Positions 8,254 through 16,155 of a stretch of DNA of 36,805 nt are shown one piece after another (position 1 is the first letter of the stretch; every line of letters begins with the position of its first letter). The stretch is from Nitrososphaerota archaeon. GTDB lineage: Archaea; Thermoproteota; Nitrososphaeria; Nitrososphaerales; Gagatemarchaeaceae. The notes beneath the pieces are model-generated. The model worked only from the letters and a program-made list of their open reading frames with translations. It was not told the origin of the DNA and ran no database searches. The position numbers and the translations under genes were made by a program. The stretch covers positions 1-36,805 of the forward strand of contig VBPK01000002.1 in the NCBI GenBank assembly GCA_005877225.1, written 5' to 3'.

Positions 8254-9488
8254 AACCTCACCCGTGTGCTCGCTCCCTCGACCCTATCCCTTCCCACTCC
8301 TCCAGTTTCCCGAATGGGCGTGGCGATCGCCGCCGCGAAGACTGCTGAAATGACGAGAAGGATTATCACCCCAGCAAAACTCCGCGTCTCATCGCGGAGG
8401 AGCCCCGCTATGAATGGGCCAACGATCCCTCCCAGAAACCCGATTGAGACGATTATTCCAGATGCCCTACCCAAGGCCGACGGCGGGAATAACTCCACAG
8501 GAAGGATGTAGCAGATCACCATGATTCCCGAGGTTGCAAAGCCGAGGACAGCGGACAAGAACCATCCGAACCCCACTGGTGCGACCAAGAGCCCGTAGGA
8601 GGCTACAGCGGCGGCGAGTGCTAGGATCCACAGAAAGGGTTTACGGCGGCCCACGACGCCTGAAAGAAAAGGAATGATCAGCGTTGCTGGGACGGCCAGA
8701 AAATAAGCCATCGAAGCCATCAGGCTCCCAACATAAGCTGAGCTCCCGCGCTCCACGAAGATAGTTGGCAGCCATCCCCCGAGCGTGTAGAAGAAGACGT
8801 TCATGCTCGTGAGAAGGAGAGCAACCAGCCATACCTGACCCTTCGCCCAAACCCTGTCACCCTCCCCATGATTACCCTTTGTGCCGTTGAGCACGTTCGC
8901 CGAAGGCGGATCGCGGGCGCCGAGCCACCAAGCCGCAGCGACCAACGCGCTGATGGAGCCGGAGAACAGTAGAGTATTTCGCCAGGAGCTTGCAAGAATT
9001 GAGTAGATCGGAAGCGTTACTGAAATGGCGAAGGCCGCACCAGCGTACAGACTGGCCATGTAGACGCCCGTTACTACGCCTAGCTGCTTTGGAGGAAACC
9101 AGCCTTCGGCCAACTTGGGAAGGTTGGGGAGCAGGAAGCCATAGCCCAGCCCCACGAGAGCCATAAAGAGAAGCAGGCTAAGGTACCCAGTTGCAAGGCC
9201 CCTCAGCGGGGCGCCGACCCCGACTAACACCGCACCTGACCCCAGGGCTTTCCTTATTCCGAGTCTGTCGCCTGCATATCCGCCAATCAATGCCCCAACT
9301 ACGATCATCGCAACGAGAACAGAGAAGAGGAGGCCCCCTTCAGCGAATGTCAACGAGAGTTCGTCGATTATTGGCGTGAGTAGTGGTGACACGGTGAGAA
9401 TCGCAAAGAGTGTAAAGAATCCAACTATCGCAGCCAAACTCAACGTTATCCACGCTGCTGAATGAGTCAAGACTCGTTGGCCAGACAA
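8250..9488 (-). CDS. MFS transporter (CynX/NarK-like), second copy
   Basis: This 412-residue membrane protein has about 12 predicted transmembrane helices. The loop-2 motif GGYAGDRLGIRKALG is intact, and the LPNLPKLAEGWFPPKQLGVVTGVYMAS block is also found in the MFS gene at 2746-4023. The C-terminal half carries FPPSALGRASGIIVSIGFLGGIVGPFIAG. It begins with TTG at 9486-9488, ten bases after the end of the broken universal-stress gene, so the two were probably co-transcribed. It overlaps the convergent dehydrogenase by four bases. Substrate unknown; an organic anion or small amide is likely given the family branch and neighbours. Confidence 0.83.
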   Translation of the reverse strand: MSGQRVLTHSAAWITLSLAAIVGFFTLFAILTVSPLLTPIIDELSLTFAEGGLLFSVLVAMIVVGALIGGYAGDRLGIRKALGSGAVLVGVGAPLRGLATGYLSLLLFMALVGLGYGFLLPNLPKLAEGWFPPKQLGVVTGVYMASLYAGAAFAISVTLPIYSILASSWRNTLLFSGSISALVAAAWWLGARDPPSANVLNGTKGNHGEGDRVWAKGQVWLVALLLTSMNVFFYTLGGWLPTIFVERGSSAYVGSLMASMAYFLAVPATLIIPFLSGVVGRRKPFLWILALAAAVASYGLLVAPVGFGWFLSAVLGFATSGIMVICYILPVELFPPSALGRASGIIVSIGFLGGIVGPFIAGLLRDETRSFAGVIILLVISAVFAAAIATPIRETGGVGRDRVEGASTRVRF

Positions 9489-9498
9489 GTCGGAGCGA

Positions 9499-9808
9499 CT
9501 ACCACCTAACCATGGTGACGGGGCAGGGGGCTTGCGCGACTACGCCCGGCGATACGCTTCCAAGGAGGGTGCGCTCAATAGCGCCTGAACCCATGGTGCC
9601 GATAACTATCAAGTCGACTCGCTGATCTTGTGCCTCCCGGACAATATGTTCGACTGTGGGCCCGTCAGAATTAACGGCTCTACAGCGAACTCCTGCGGCT
9701 TTCACTTTTTTCGCATCGGAACTCTTGAACAAATGCTCCGCCAGTCGACGCATGCACGCACCACCTATTTGAACCGCAAAACTTCAGTGAACGCTCAGCA
9801 GTATTCAT
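9499..9808 (-). pseudogene. universal stress protein, frameshifted and shortened
   Basis: From 9753 down to 9499, one reverse frame encodes the C-terminal two thirds of a UspA-type domain. It includes EHIVREAQDQRVDLIVIGTM, the nucleotide-binding GSGAIERTLLGSVSPGVV and the ending APCPVTMVRW. UspA proteins are normally about 140 residues, and the N-terminal strand and helix are missing from this frame. They appear in another reverse frame just upstream (ATG at 9808: MNTAERSLKFCG, ending CVHA at about 9749). I infer a frameshift near 9750, and a deletion, because the joined pieces are still shorter than the family. An assembly error is the alternative. It lies directly upstream of the MFS gene. 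Confidence 0.6.
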
Positions 9809-9963
9809 CGGTCCGAAACCGCTTCGAAGGCGCGTAAGGATAAAGCCCACGTTTGATGAATTGCTTGTCGAGAGCTGGGTTCTTTGCAAAAACCAGTCTA
9901 TATGGTGAACCGGGGCATTGCAGCCTTCTTCGGGACCGCAGACCTCCGCATTCTCCACCTCAG

Positions 9964-9974
9964 CTTTATTAAAG
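9964..9974 (+). promoter_or_regulatory. TATA box for the AhpD-like gene
   Basis: The sequence CTTTATTAAAG is centred about 37 bases before the ATG at 10006, predicting a transcript with a leader of roughly 12 bases. It overlaps the region just before an in-frame ATG at 9976, which would then lie upstream of the transcript start. This is why 10006 was chosen. Confidence 0.6.
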
Positions 9975-10005
9975 AATGACAGCTCTCCCTCCCTGCGGGA
10001 CGAGT

Positions 10006-10398
10006 ATGAAATCGGCGGAAATAGTTCGCTATTTTGAGAAGAATCTGGGCTGGGTTCCTGACTTTGCAGATATTCTTTCAAGGTACAAGCCAGATACACT
10101 CGAATCATATTTTGCCATGCGAAGCTCTGTGATGAAGGACACTCCGCAAGGCGGAGCCTTGCCCTTGAAGTTCAAGGAGATTCTGTACGTGGTGTTGGAT
10201 TCAATCACCAACAACACCGAGGGAGCGATAGCTCACGCAAGGGCTGCGATAAAGGCGGGCGCGAAGACTGAAGAATTGGCTGAGGCGCTGATCATAATGG
10301 CCATGCTCACAGGTATGCCGAGACTCGAAGTCGTTGGGACAAAAGCGTTTAGAGCTGCGGAAGAGGAAGAGAAGAAGAAAAAGAAGAAAAAGAAATAG
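10006..10398 (+). CDS. carboxymuconolactone decarboxylase / AhpD-like protein lacking the CxxC motif
   Basis: The 130-residue product has the helical AhpD/CMD fold pattern. LKFKEILYVVLDSITNNTEG is followed by AIAHARAAIKAGAKTEELAEALIIMAML. In redox-active AhpD the position after the first helix pair holds CxxC; here it reads NNTEG, so peroxidase-type thiol chemistry is not expected. The retained histidine (AIAHARAA) fits decarboxylase-like or uncharacterised members. The last residues are an acidic-basic tail ending in eight consecutive lysines, encoded by an AAG/AAA run, which is unusual for the family. The start at 10006 is set by the TATA box. It converges on the nitrilase gene with a 10-base gap. 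Confidence 0.75.
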   Translation: MKSAEIVRYFEKNLGWVPDFADILSRYKPDTLESYFAMRSSVMKDTPQGGALPLKFKEILYVVLDSITNNTEGAIAHARAAIKAGAKTEELAEALIIMAMLTGMPRLEVVGTKAFRAAEEEEKKKKKKKK

Positions 10399-10408
10399 AT
10401 CGGGGCTT

Positions 10409-11236
10409 CTACATCGACCTGGTCAGTTCGCCATAAAGGTCCGGTCGTCTGTCCCTTAAGAAAGGAGCGCTTTTCCTCCTGTCATTGACTTCTTCAAGGT
10501 TCAGGTCAGCAACGAGCACGGCTTCCTCTTCTCCCGCTCGAGCTATTATCTCTCCCTTCGGGTCGACTACAAGGCTCTTCCCGAAATATCTCGCGGGCTG
10601 CTCTGGGAACTCAACTCCGCATCGATTAAGTCCGGCGACGAAAATCGTGTTAAATGACGCGTGAGCCCTTAACTCTAACTCCCACAGCTCAGGGTAGGTT
10701 CCGGTGCAGGTGGGAACGAAGACAATCTGGGCTCCCTTGAGTGCCTGAATCCTCGGACCTTCTTCGAAATGCCTGTCATAACAGATGACTAGCCCGAATT
10801 TGAGGCCGGGAATTTCGAAGACGGGGTATCCCATGTTACCGGGCTTGAAGTAGAACTTTTCCTGATATCCTACCAGTTGCGGGATGTGCGTCTTCCTATA
10901 CTTGCCGAGTATTCTCCCCTTTCTATCGATTACTGCGGCACTGTTGTAGAACGTTCCTGGAACTTCTGTATCGGCCTCGAAGATCGGCGCGATGACAGCC
11001 ACAGAATTCTCTCTGGCGACCTCGGCTAACGTATTAATCGTTGGTCCAGGGACCGACTCCGCAAGATCGAAGTACTTGGGCTCCTGAAAGACACAGAAAT
11101 ACCGCGTCGAGAAAAGTTCTTGAAGGCAAACGATCCCGGCTCCTTTCTTGGCGGCTTCGCCGATAAGGTGAACAGCCCTCTCAACGTTCTTCTCCTTCTT
11201 GGAAGCCGCGGACGCTTGGACAAGGCCAATCTTCAT
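10409..11236 (-). CDS. carbon-nitrogen hydrolase (nitrilase family), N-carbamoyl amidase type
   Basis: This 275-residue cytosolic hydrolase has the full Glu-Lys-Cys triad of the nitrilase superfamily: E40 in CLQELF, K115 in KYRKTHIP and C152 in VICYDRHFEEG. The PGP segment and YQEKFYFKPGN resemble beta-ureidopropionase and N-carbamoylputrescine amidase. Both release ammonia and CO2 from N-carbamoyl amines. With hydantoinases elsewhere in the window, N-carbamoyl-beta-alanine or a related ureido acid is the likely substrate (inference). The ATG at 11236 begins MKIGLVQAS, the normal family start, and lies about 34 bases after the TATA box. A longer reading from 11287 would begin upstream of that promoter. 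Confidence 0.88.
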   Translation of the reverse strand: MKIGLVQASAASKKEKNVERAVHLIGEAAKKGAGIVCLQELFSTRYFCVFQEPKYFDLAESVPGPTINTLAEVARENSVAVIAPIFEADTEVPGTFYNSAAVIDRKGRILGKYRKTHIPQLVGYQEKFYFKPGNMGYPVFEIPGLKFGLVICYDRHFEEGPRIQALKGAQIVFVPTCTGTYPELWELELRAHASFNTIFVAGLNRCGVEFPEQPARYFGKSLVVDPKGEIIARAGEEEAVLVADLNLEEVNDRRKSAPFLRDRRPDLYGELTRSM

Positions 11237-11264
11237 TGCGTTTGGCCGGTCGAGTCGTGTAAGG

Positions 11265-11275
11265 TATTTAGATAT
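11265..11275 (-). promoter_or_regulatory. TATA box for the nitrilase-family gene
   Basis: On the reverse strand it reads ATATCTAAATA, centred about 34 bases before the ATG at 11236. It lies inside the divergent intergenic region, about 40 bases from the TATA box of the gamma-glutamyltransferase-like gene. Confidence 0.55.
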
Positions 11276-11308
11276 TGCCCGCTTCATGGTTTTGCAAGAG
11301 TCAAATAT

Positions 11309-11318
11309 GCATAAATTT
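11309..11318 (+). promoter_or_regulatory. TATA box for the gamma-glutamyltransferase-family gene
   Basis: The sequence GCATAAATTT is centred about 32 bases before the ATG at 11346. A GGGGAAG sequence lies immediately before that ATG and may help start selection. Confidence 0.6.
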
Positions 11319-11345
11319 GGTCGCTACCCTTAACGCAAGGGGAAG

Positions 11346-13085
11346 ATGAGCATCTTTACCACTCGTCCCCTGATCATGGGGACGAAGGCCGTAGTAGCAG
11401 CTGGTCATTATCTCGCTGCAGTTGCCGGGATGCGGATATTGGAACGCGGCGGCAACGCCATAGACAGCGCAGCGGCGATCGGACTCTCTTTAGCCGTCCT
11501 CGAAGCCCACATGAATAGCATCGGTGGAGAGGTCCCAATGCTAATCTATGTGGCGAAGGAGGAAAGAGTCGTTGCGGTGAGTGGCCAGGGTCCAGCTGGC
11601 CTTCAGGCCAAAATTGATTGGTTCAAATCGCGAGGAATAGAGATGATTCCGGGGGATGGATTCCTTCCTGCTGTCGTCCCGTCAGTCGTTGGATCATGGG
11701 TCGAAGTGCTCACCAGGTTCGGCACGATGAGTTTTGCTCAGGTTGCACAACCTGCAATAGAGTTGGCAGAGGATGGATATCCTTTGCAGCTCGCCCTCAG
11801 AGACCTGATCGCTGCAAATGCAGGGAGGTTCGTTAGAGAATGGCCCACCACTGCCAGGATTTTCCTCCCTAATTCGCAACTCCCGGAGGAGGGGTATGTC
11901 TTAAGACAACAGGAGCTAGCACAAACCCTAAGATCACTAGTAGGAGCAGAGAGGACCAGCTCTCATACAGATCGAGGCGGGAGACTTGACGCGGTGAGAA
12001 GGGAGTTCTACGAGGGGAAAATAGCAAGAAAGATTGAGGAGTTTATCAGCAAGAATGAGATAATGGATGCTACCGGACATCCACATAGGGGTCTCTTGAC
12101 CTACGAAGACTTCGCAAGGTACAAAACAAGGATAGAAGGGCCAGTATCTTGCGGGTATAGAGACTTCGAAATCTACAAGTGCGGTCCATGGACACAGGGA
12201 CCAGTCTTCTTACAACAGATAGGCATTCTAGAGGGCTTTGATCTGCCCAGTCTTGGGCACAACTCCTCCGACTACATTCACCTGTTTGTAGAGGCAGCAA
12301 AGATGGCATTCGCTGACAGGGAGAAATACTACGGCGATCCTGATTTTGACAGGGTACCTCTCGAGAAGCTCCTCTCCAAGGAGTATGCCAGAAAGAGAGG
12401 GCAGGAAATCGACATGAATCACGCTCGTCTGTCGGTTGAAGCCGGACTCGTCCCTGAGGCCGCCTCAAACGTGGCCGGAAAGACTCGACAGGGCGACACC
12501 ACTCACCTGGACGCGGTGGATAGGGAAGGGAATATGGTATCAGCGACACAAAGTGGGGGTTGGATAAACTCCTCCCCGATCATAGAAGGCTTGGGATTCG
12601 CTCTCAGTACGCGAGGCCAGATGTTCTTTCTGGATGCAAGAAGAAACAACGCCCTTGCCCCTGGAAAAAGGCCCAGGACGACACTAACGCCATCCCTCGC
12701 CTTTAGGAATGGGAAACCTTTCATGGTTTTCGGCACTCCTGGTGGCGACATGCAAGATCAGTGGTCACTCCAATTCTTTCTCAATTACGCCGAATTTGGG
12801 ATGAACCTCCAGCAAGCAATCGACGCCCCTTCTTTCCACACACTACACTTCCCGAGTTCATTTTATCCTCGGACCGCAGAGCCTGGCAAAATCATCGTTG
12901 AAGGAAGGATCCCCTCTCGGGTGACGGAAGAGCTGCGATCGAAAGGTCACATTGTTGAGGAGACTGGAGATTGGGAGAACGGGAGAGTTTCAGCCGTAAT
13001 GCGCGATTCGGAGAGAGGGATTATTGTAGGAGGCGCATCCCCCAAGATGATTTATGGAAATACCGCTTACGCCATAGGCTGGTAG
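11346..13085 (+). CDS. gamma-glutamyltransferase-family Ntn hydrolase
   Basis: The 579-residue product has the usual length of an uncleaved gamma-glutamyltransferase-family precursor, which cleaves itself into two subunits. The N-terminal GMRILERGGNAIDSAAAIGLSLAV block is typical. The cleavage site and nucleophile are in RQGDTTHLDAVD, with the first threonine of TTH (about T385) expected to be catalytic. The small subunit contains GKRPRTTLTPSLAF and FGTPGGDMQDQW. There is no signal peptide, so it is probably cytosolic. That weakens a classical periplasmic glutathione role. Relatives include oxamate amidohydrolase (HpxW) of allantoin breakdown and cephalosporin acylases. Given the ureide-degrading neighbours, an amidohydrolase role is worth considering (inference). 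Confidence 0.87.
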   Translation: MSIFTTRPLIMGTKAVVAAGHYLAAVAGMRILERGGNAIDSAAAIGLSLAVLEAHMNSIGGEVPMLIYVAKEERVVAVSGQGPAGLQAKIDWFKSRGIEMIPGDGFLPAVVPSVVGSWVEVLTRFGTMSFAQVAQPAIELAEDGYPLQLALRDLIAANAGRFVREWPTTARIFLPNSQLPEEGYVLRQQELAQTLRSLVGAERTSSHTDRGGRLDAVRREFYEGKIARKIEEFISKNEIMDATGHPHRGLLTYEDFARYKTRIEGPVSCGYRDFEIYKCGPWTQGPVFLQQIGILEGFDLPSLGHNSSDYIHLFVEAAKMAFADREKYYGDPDFDRVPLEKLLSKEYARKRGQEIDMNHARLSVEAGLVPEAASNVAGKTRQGDTTHLDAVDREGNMVSATQSGGWINSSPIIEGLGFALSTRGQMFFLDARRNNALAPGKRPRTTLTPSLAFRNGKPFMVFGTPGGDMQDQWSLQFFLNYAEFGMNLQQAIDAPSFHTLHFPSSFYPRTAEPGKIIVEGRIPSRVTEELRSKGHIVEETGDWENGRVSAVMRDSERGIIVGGASPKMIYGNTAYAIGW

Positions 13086-13161
13086 GGCCGGCCACCAAAC
13101 ATTCAGCTGAAAACGCACGCACGCGAAGGGGTTTCCCGGATCCCAAATCACAGTCACACAA

Positions 13162-14625
13162 CTACCTCGAAATGAGCCTAGCAGCCTCGTATGGTTCCGT
13201 GCGGGTCGCGACTCTCGCCGGCCACAGGGAGGCGAGAGTTCCCGTAAGCGCGGAGAGTGCAGTGGAGAGAGCCAGAAGCTCTGCGAGTTGTAGAGGAGGT
13301 GGGACGGAGAAAGGCAGGCCCACTGTCATGACTATCGAGGTCGAGAACCAGTTGAAGACGACCCAGGCCACCACGACGCCTAGGAGCCCCGATATCGTGG
13401 TTAGAGCAATCGTTTGAGCAATGATCAGCCTCGCTACGAACCGGCGAGGGGCTCCCACGGCTCTCATCAAACCTATCTCTCCCTTCCTCTCGTTTACCCC
13501 CAAGTAGGTCACGGCGCTGACCAAGAATAACGCGCCGAGCCAAACGAGGTTCCCCGAAATCGAAAAGGTGGAAAGAAGACCTGAGTACCTAATGCTAGCC
13601 GACTTGACAACGGAGTCGAGCGTGAAGGCATGAACATTGCCAATGGAGGACTGCACCCTTGTTGCGGCTGCGGTGGCACTCGTCCCGTCTTCAAGCTTCA
13701 CAAAGAAGGCGCTCGCCTGACCCGGCTGGAAGGAGAGGGGTGGTAGCCAGTAGTTGTAACCCTTCCCCGCGGACTGGGTAGCGCTGGCCGTCGTGTTCGT
13801 GGTCTGCCATGCCAACATGGCGTCCGCCGTGCTGAAAGAGATGAAAATCACATGGTCGATGAATGTCCCTGTCGCTGGTAACCTAGCCTGCACCGCGAGC
13901 TGGGTCCCATAGAACTTTCCCTGGTCCTGTAGAAGGTAGAAGGCGGGAACATTGAACCCAACCACCGCCCCGGTCCCGGTAAGAGGCTGGGTTACGTTCG
14001 CGGGAAGCCAGCTCTTGAGCATGAAATTGCTCTGAGGGTCGGCCGCAATCAAGTAGACCTTGTCTAGAGCGCCGCACCCGCCGGGACTGAATTCCGTGAG
14101 ATAAAGCTGCGGAGAAACCTCCTTGACCCCAGCCACATCGGAGAGAACGCTCACAAGACTACGGTTGATGTGCGTTGATTGCGGGGTGTAGACGAGAGTG
14201 TAGAATGGCTGTGGGGAGAGGCTGCTACCCTGCGGAAGCACTACCAGATCCGCCCCGAGCCTGTTCCTTACCTGATTTACGCTGTAGGCGGCGCCGCTCG
14301 TCAGGAGATTTGTCGCGAACAGCGCGCCAACAACGAGGGCTATTGCAGCTCCGGTTGCAAAAGTTCTCAAGAACCTTCCACTAGCCTCCCTACGTATGAG
14401 CGTCCTAATCCAGGGGGGGTTCTGCAGGTTCACGGGTGGCTTCCGCCACGATACCACAAGTACGAAGTACAATCCGATCAAGACTGCCAATCCTCCGATT
14501 CCTAGCTGGGCCTGCAGTAGAAATGGGTCCGTCGTCGAGAAGGCTGTCATTAACACAAGACCGGCGGCTCCGACCAGAAGACCCGCGGTGAGGGGCCCCC
14601 TCTTTAGGGTCATAAGGACGTTCAC
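13162..14625 (-). CDS. FtsX/MacB-type ABC transporter permease
   Basis: This 487-residue membrane protein opens with two hydrophobic helices. A further transmembrane helix (TGAAIALVVGALFATNLL) is followed by a large extracytoplasmic region of about 220 residues, rich in Ser, Thr and Pro. It ends with three helices around VNERKGEIGLMRAVGAPRRFVARLI, the coupling region typical of FtsX-domain permeases. Such proteins work with a LolD/MacB-type ATPase in lipoprotein, peptide or drug export, or in mechanotransmission. No such ATPase is present in this window. The GTG at 14623-14625 is used; an ATG four codons in is possible. It follows a second FtsX-type gene with a 145-base gap, and the two probably form a pair. 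Confidence 0.82.
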   Translation of the reverse strand: MNVLMTLKRGPLTAGLLVGAAGLVLMTAFSTTDPFLLQAQLGIGGLAVLIGLYFVLVVSWRKPPVNLQNPPWIRTLIRREASGRFLRTFATGAAIALVVGALFATNLLTSGAAYSVNQVRNRLGADLVVLPQGSSLSPQPFYTLVYTPQSTHINRSLVSVLSDVAGVKEVSPQLYLTEFSPGGCGALDKVYLIAADPQSNFMLKSWLPANVTQPLTGTGAVVGFNVPAFYLLQDQGKFYGTQLAVQARLPATGTFIDHVIFISFSTADAMLAWQTTNTTASATQSAGKGYNYWLPPLSFQPGQASAFFVKLEDGTSATAAATRVQSSIGNVHAFTLDSVVKSASIRYSGLLSTFSISGNLVWLGALFLVSAVTYLGVNERKGEIGLMRAVGAPRRFVARLIIAQTIALTTISGLLGVVVAWVVFNWFSTSIVMTVGLPFSVPPPLQLAELLALSTALSALTGTLASLWPARVATRTEPYEAARLISR

Positions 14626-14770
14626 TTTCTTCAGGCTGCCTATTAAATGCTCTAGGAAGCTCGTGCACTCTACGCCCAGCGCTCAGATGCGCCCTAAGAA
14701 AGAATGAATGACCTTCTCATATCCCGCACGAAAGAACGAGGGTGCCTCGTGAGGTGCGAAAGCTTAGCGT

Positions 14771-15907
14771 CTACTCGCCCTTCCTGATTGCTTCGTACGG
14801 ATCAAGCCTTGCGGCCAGCAGGACAGGATAGGCTGCCCCCGCAGCACCCATTCCAACTCCTGTAAGGACCGAGATCACACCCAGGATATTCACTTCGAGG
14901 AGCGAAAGCGGCAATAGGGTTATGCCGAAGGCGCCTTCTACGTAGTTCCCAGCCAGGATGAGGACCACCTCCCCGAGTGCGAGGCCAAGCACACCTCCTA
15001 AGAGAGCCACCAGTGCCGCTTCCATGAAGACAGATCGAAAGACAAACCCCTTGGTGGCGCCGAGGGAGCGCAACAGTCCCAGGTGGCGCCTCCTTTCGTT
15101 CACTGTCATCGAAAAGAGCAATGAGATTAAGATTATCACGGACCCCCCCATAACTCCTGAGACTAAGAGCTCGTACGTCGCGATGCCGGCGGTTTCGACC
15201 TTCGTCTGATGAGCGAGCTCTGCTGGTTGTACAGTCGTGTACGGCGGGAGCGAGGCCCTCAGTCGCGGGTCTATATCCTGGAGTGTTGCGCCTCGTGCCA
15301 GCTTAATCATTAGCCCCGACACCTCGCCGCTGGTGAACCGAGTCTGCGTCGAGCGGTTCTCTGCCACTTCGTAGGCCGTCTTTATGGGAAAGAAGACCGT
15401 ATTGTCAGCGCTGCTGTTGGTCGGTTCCAATATACCAACCACCTTCAGAGCTACTCCGCTCCAGCTGACCCGGTCCCCGGGTTTAAGCCCGGTTGCTGAA
15501 CCAGCCAGCGCGGTGTCTCTGTCCAGGTTCGTGTTCGCGCTTGGTGAGAGCCACGGCTGAATCGTGAAGTCCGTCTGAGGATCAAATGCGACGAGTCGCA
15601 ACGGTGAAGTAAAGCCCTCTGACGCGTTCAACGTGGTCACGTATAGTTGCGCGGAGACGGCATCGACACCGCTAATCCTCCGTATCTCCAGCTGCGCGCT
15701 CCCATTAAGGTACTGATTTGAAGGCGGAACCACAAAGATAGGCGAGGCGACTTTCAAGTTCGTGTATGCCCCCGGGGTAGCCGTGGGCAAGACCATCAGA
15801 TCTGCCCCAAAGCGAGCCGCGCCCAGGCTGGTACTTCGGCTTACACCAATCGCCAGTGCAGTCGTCGAGAAGACAAGACTGACGACGACGGCTACGGCCA
15901 CCGTCAT
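14771..15907 (-). CDS. FtsX/MacB-type ABC transporter permease, 5' end uncertain
   Basis: From the ATG at 15907 the product is 378 residues. It has an N-terminal helix (VAVVVSLVFSTTALAIG), a large extracytoplasmic domain, and three C-terminal helices with the FtsX coupling block VNERRRHLGLLRSLGATKGFVFRSVFMEAALVALLGG. The same frame continues upstream to about 15976 with ISLLVLRNLRASPIRSAT. This is the amphipathic start expected of this family, but it has no ATG, GTG or TTG. A TTG at 15989 is one base out of frame, separated by a run of five C (15980-15984). One base fewer in that run would restore a normal start, so a frameshift, a sequence error or a phase-variable tract is likely. Partner of the FtsX gene at 13162-14625. 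Confidence 0.75.
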   Translation of the reverse strand: MTVAVAVVVSLVFSTTALAIGVSRSTSLGAARFGADLMVLPTATPGAYTNLKVASPIFVVPPSNQYLNGSAQLEIRRISGVDAVSAQLYVTTLNASEGFTSPLRLVAFDPQTDFTIQPWLSPSANTNLDRDTALAGSATGLKPGDRVSWSGVALKVVGILEPTNSSADNTVFFPIKTAYEVAENRSTQTRFTSGEVSGLMIKLARGATLQDIDPRLRASLPPYTTVQPAELAHQTKVETAGIATYELLVSGVMGGSVIILISLLFSMTVNERRRHLGLLRSLGATKGFVFRSVFMEAALVALLGGVLGLALGEVVLILAGNYVEGAFGITLLPLSLLEVNILGVISVLTGVGMGAAGAAYPVLLAARLDPYEAIRKGE

Positions 15908-16155
15908 GGTTGCGCTGCGAATCGGGGATGCCCTGAGATTCCGAAGAACGAGTAGGGAGATTCGCGTGGAGACTATCGACCCCCGTCAATGGTAACCCGT
16001 GAGCACTCGGCGATTGTTGGAGACAAGGGTTTCTCGAGATTCCGTTGACAGGCCCATCCGAACGGGAAAACTGTCACACCAGGCATACCAAAACAGATGC
16101 CGGGGCTGACCAAATTGGCCTTCAGTGAGTCCTGTGTGGGCGCTGCGACGCCATG

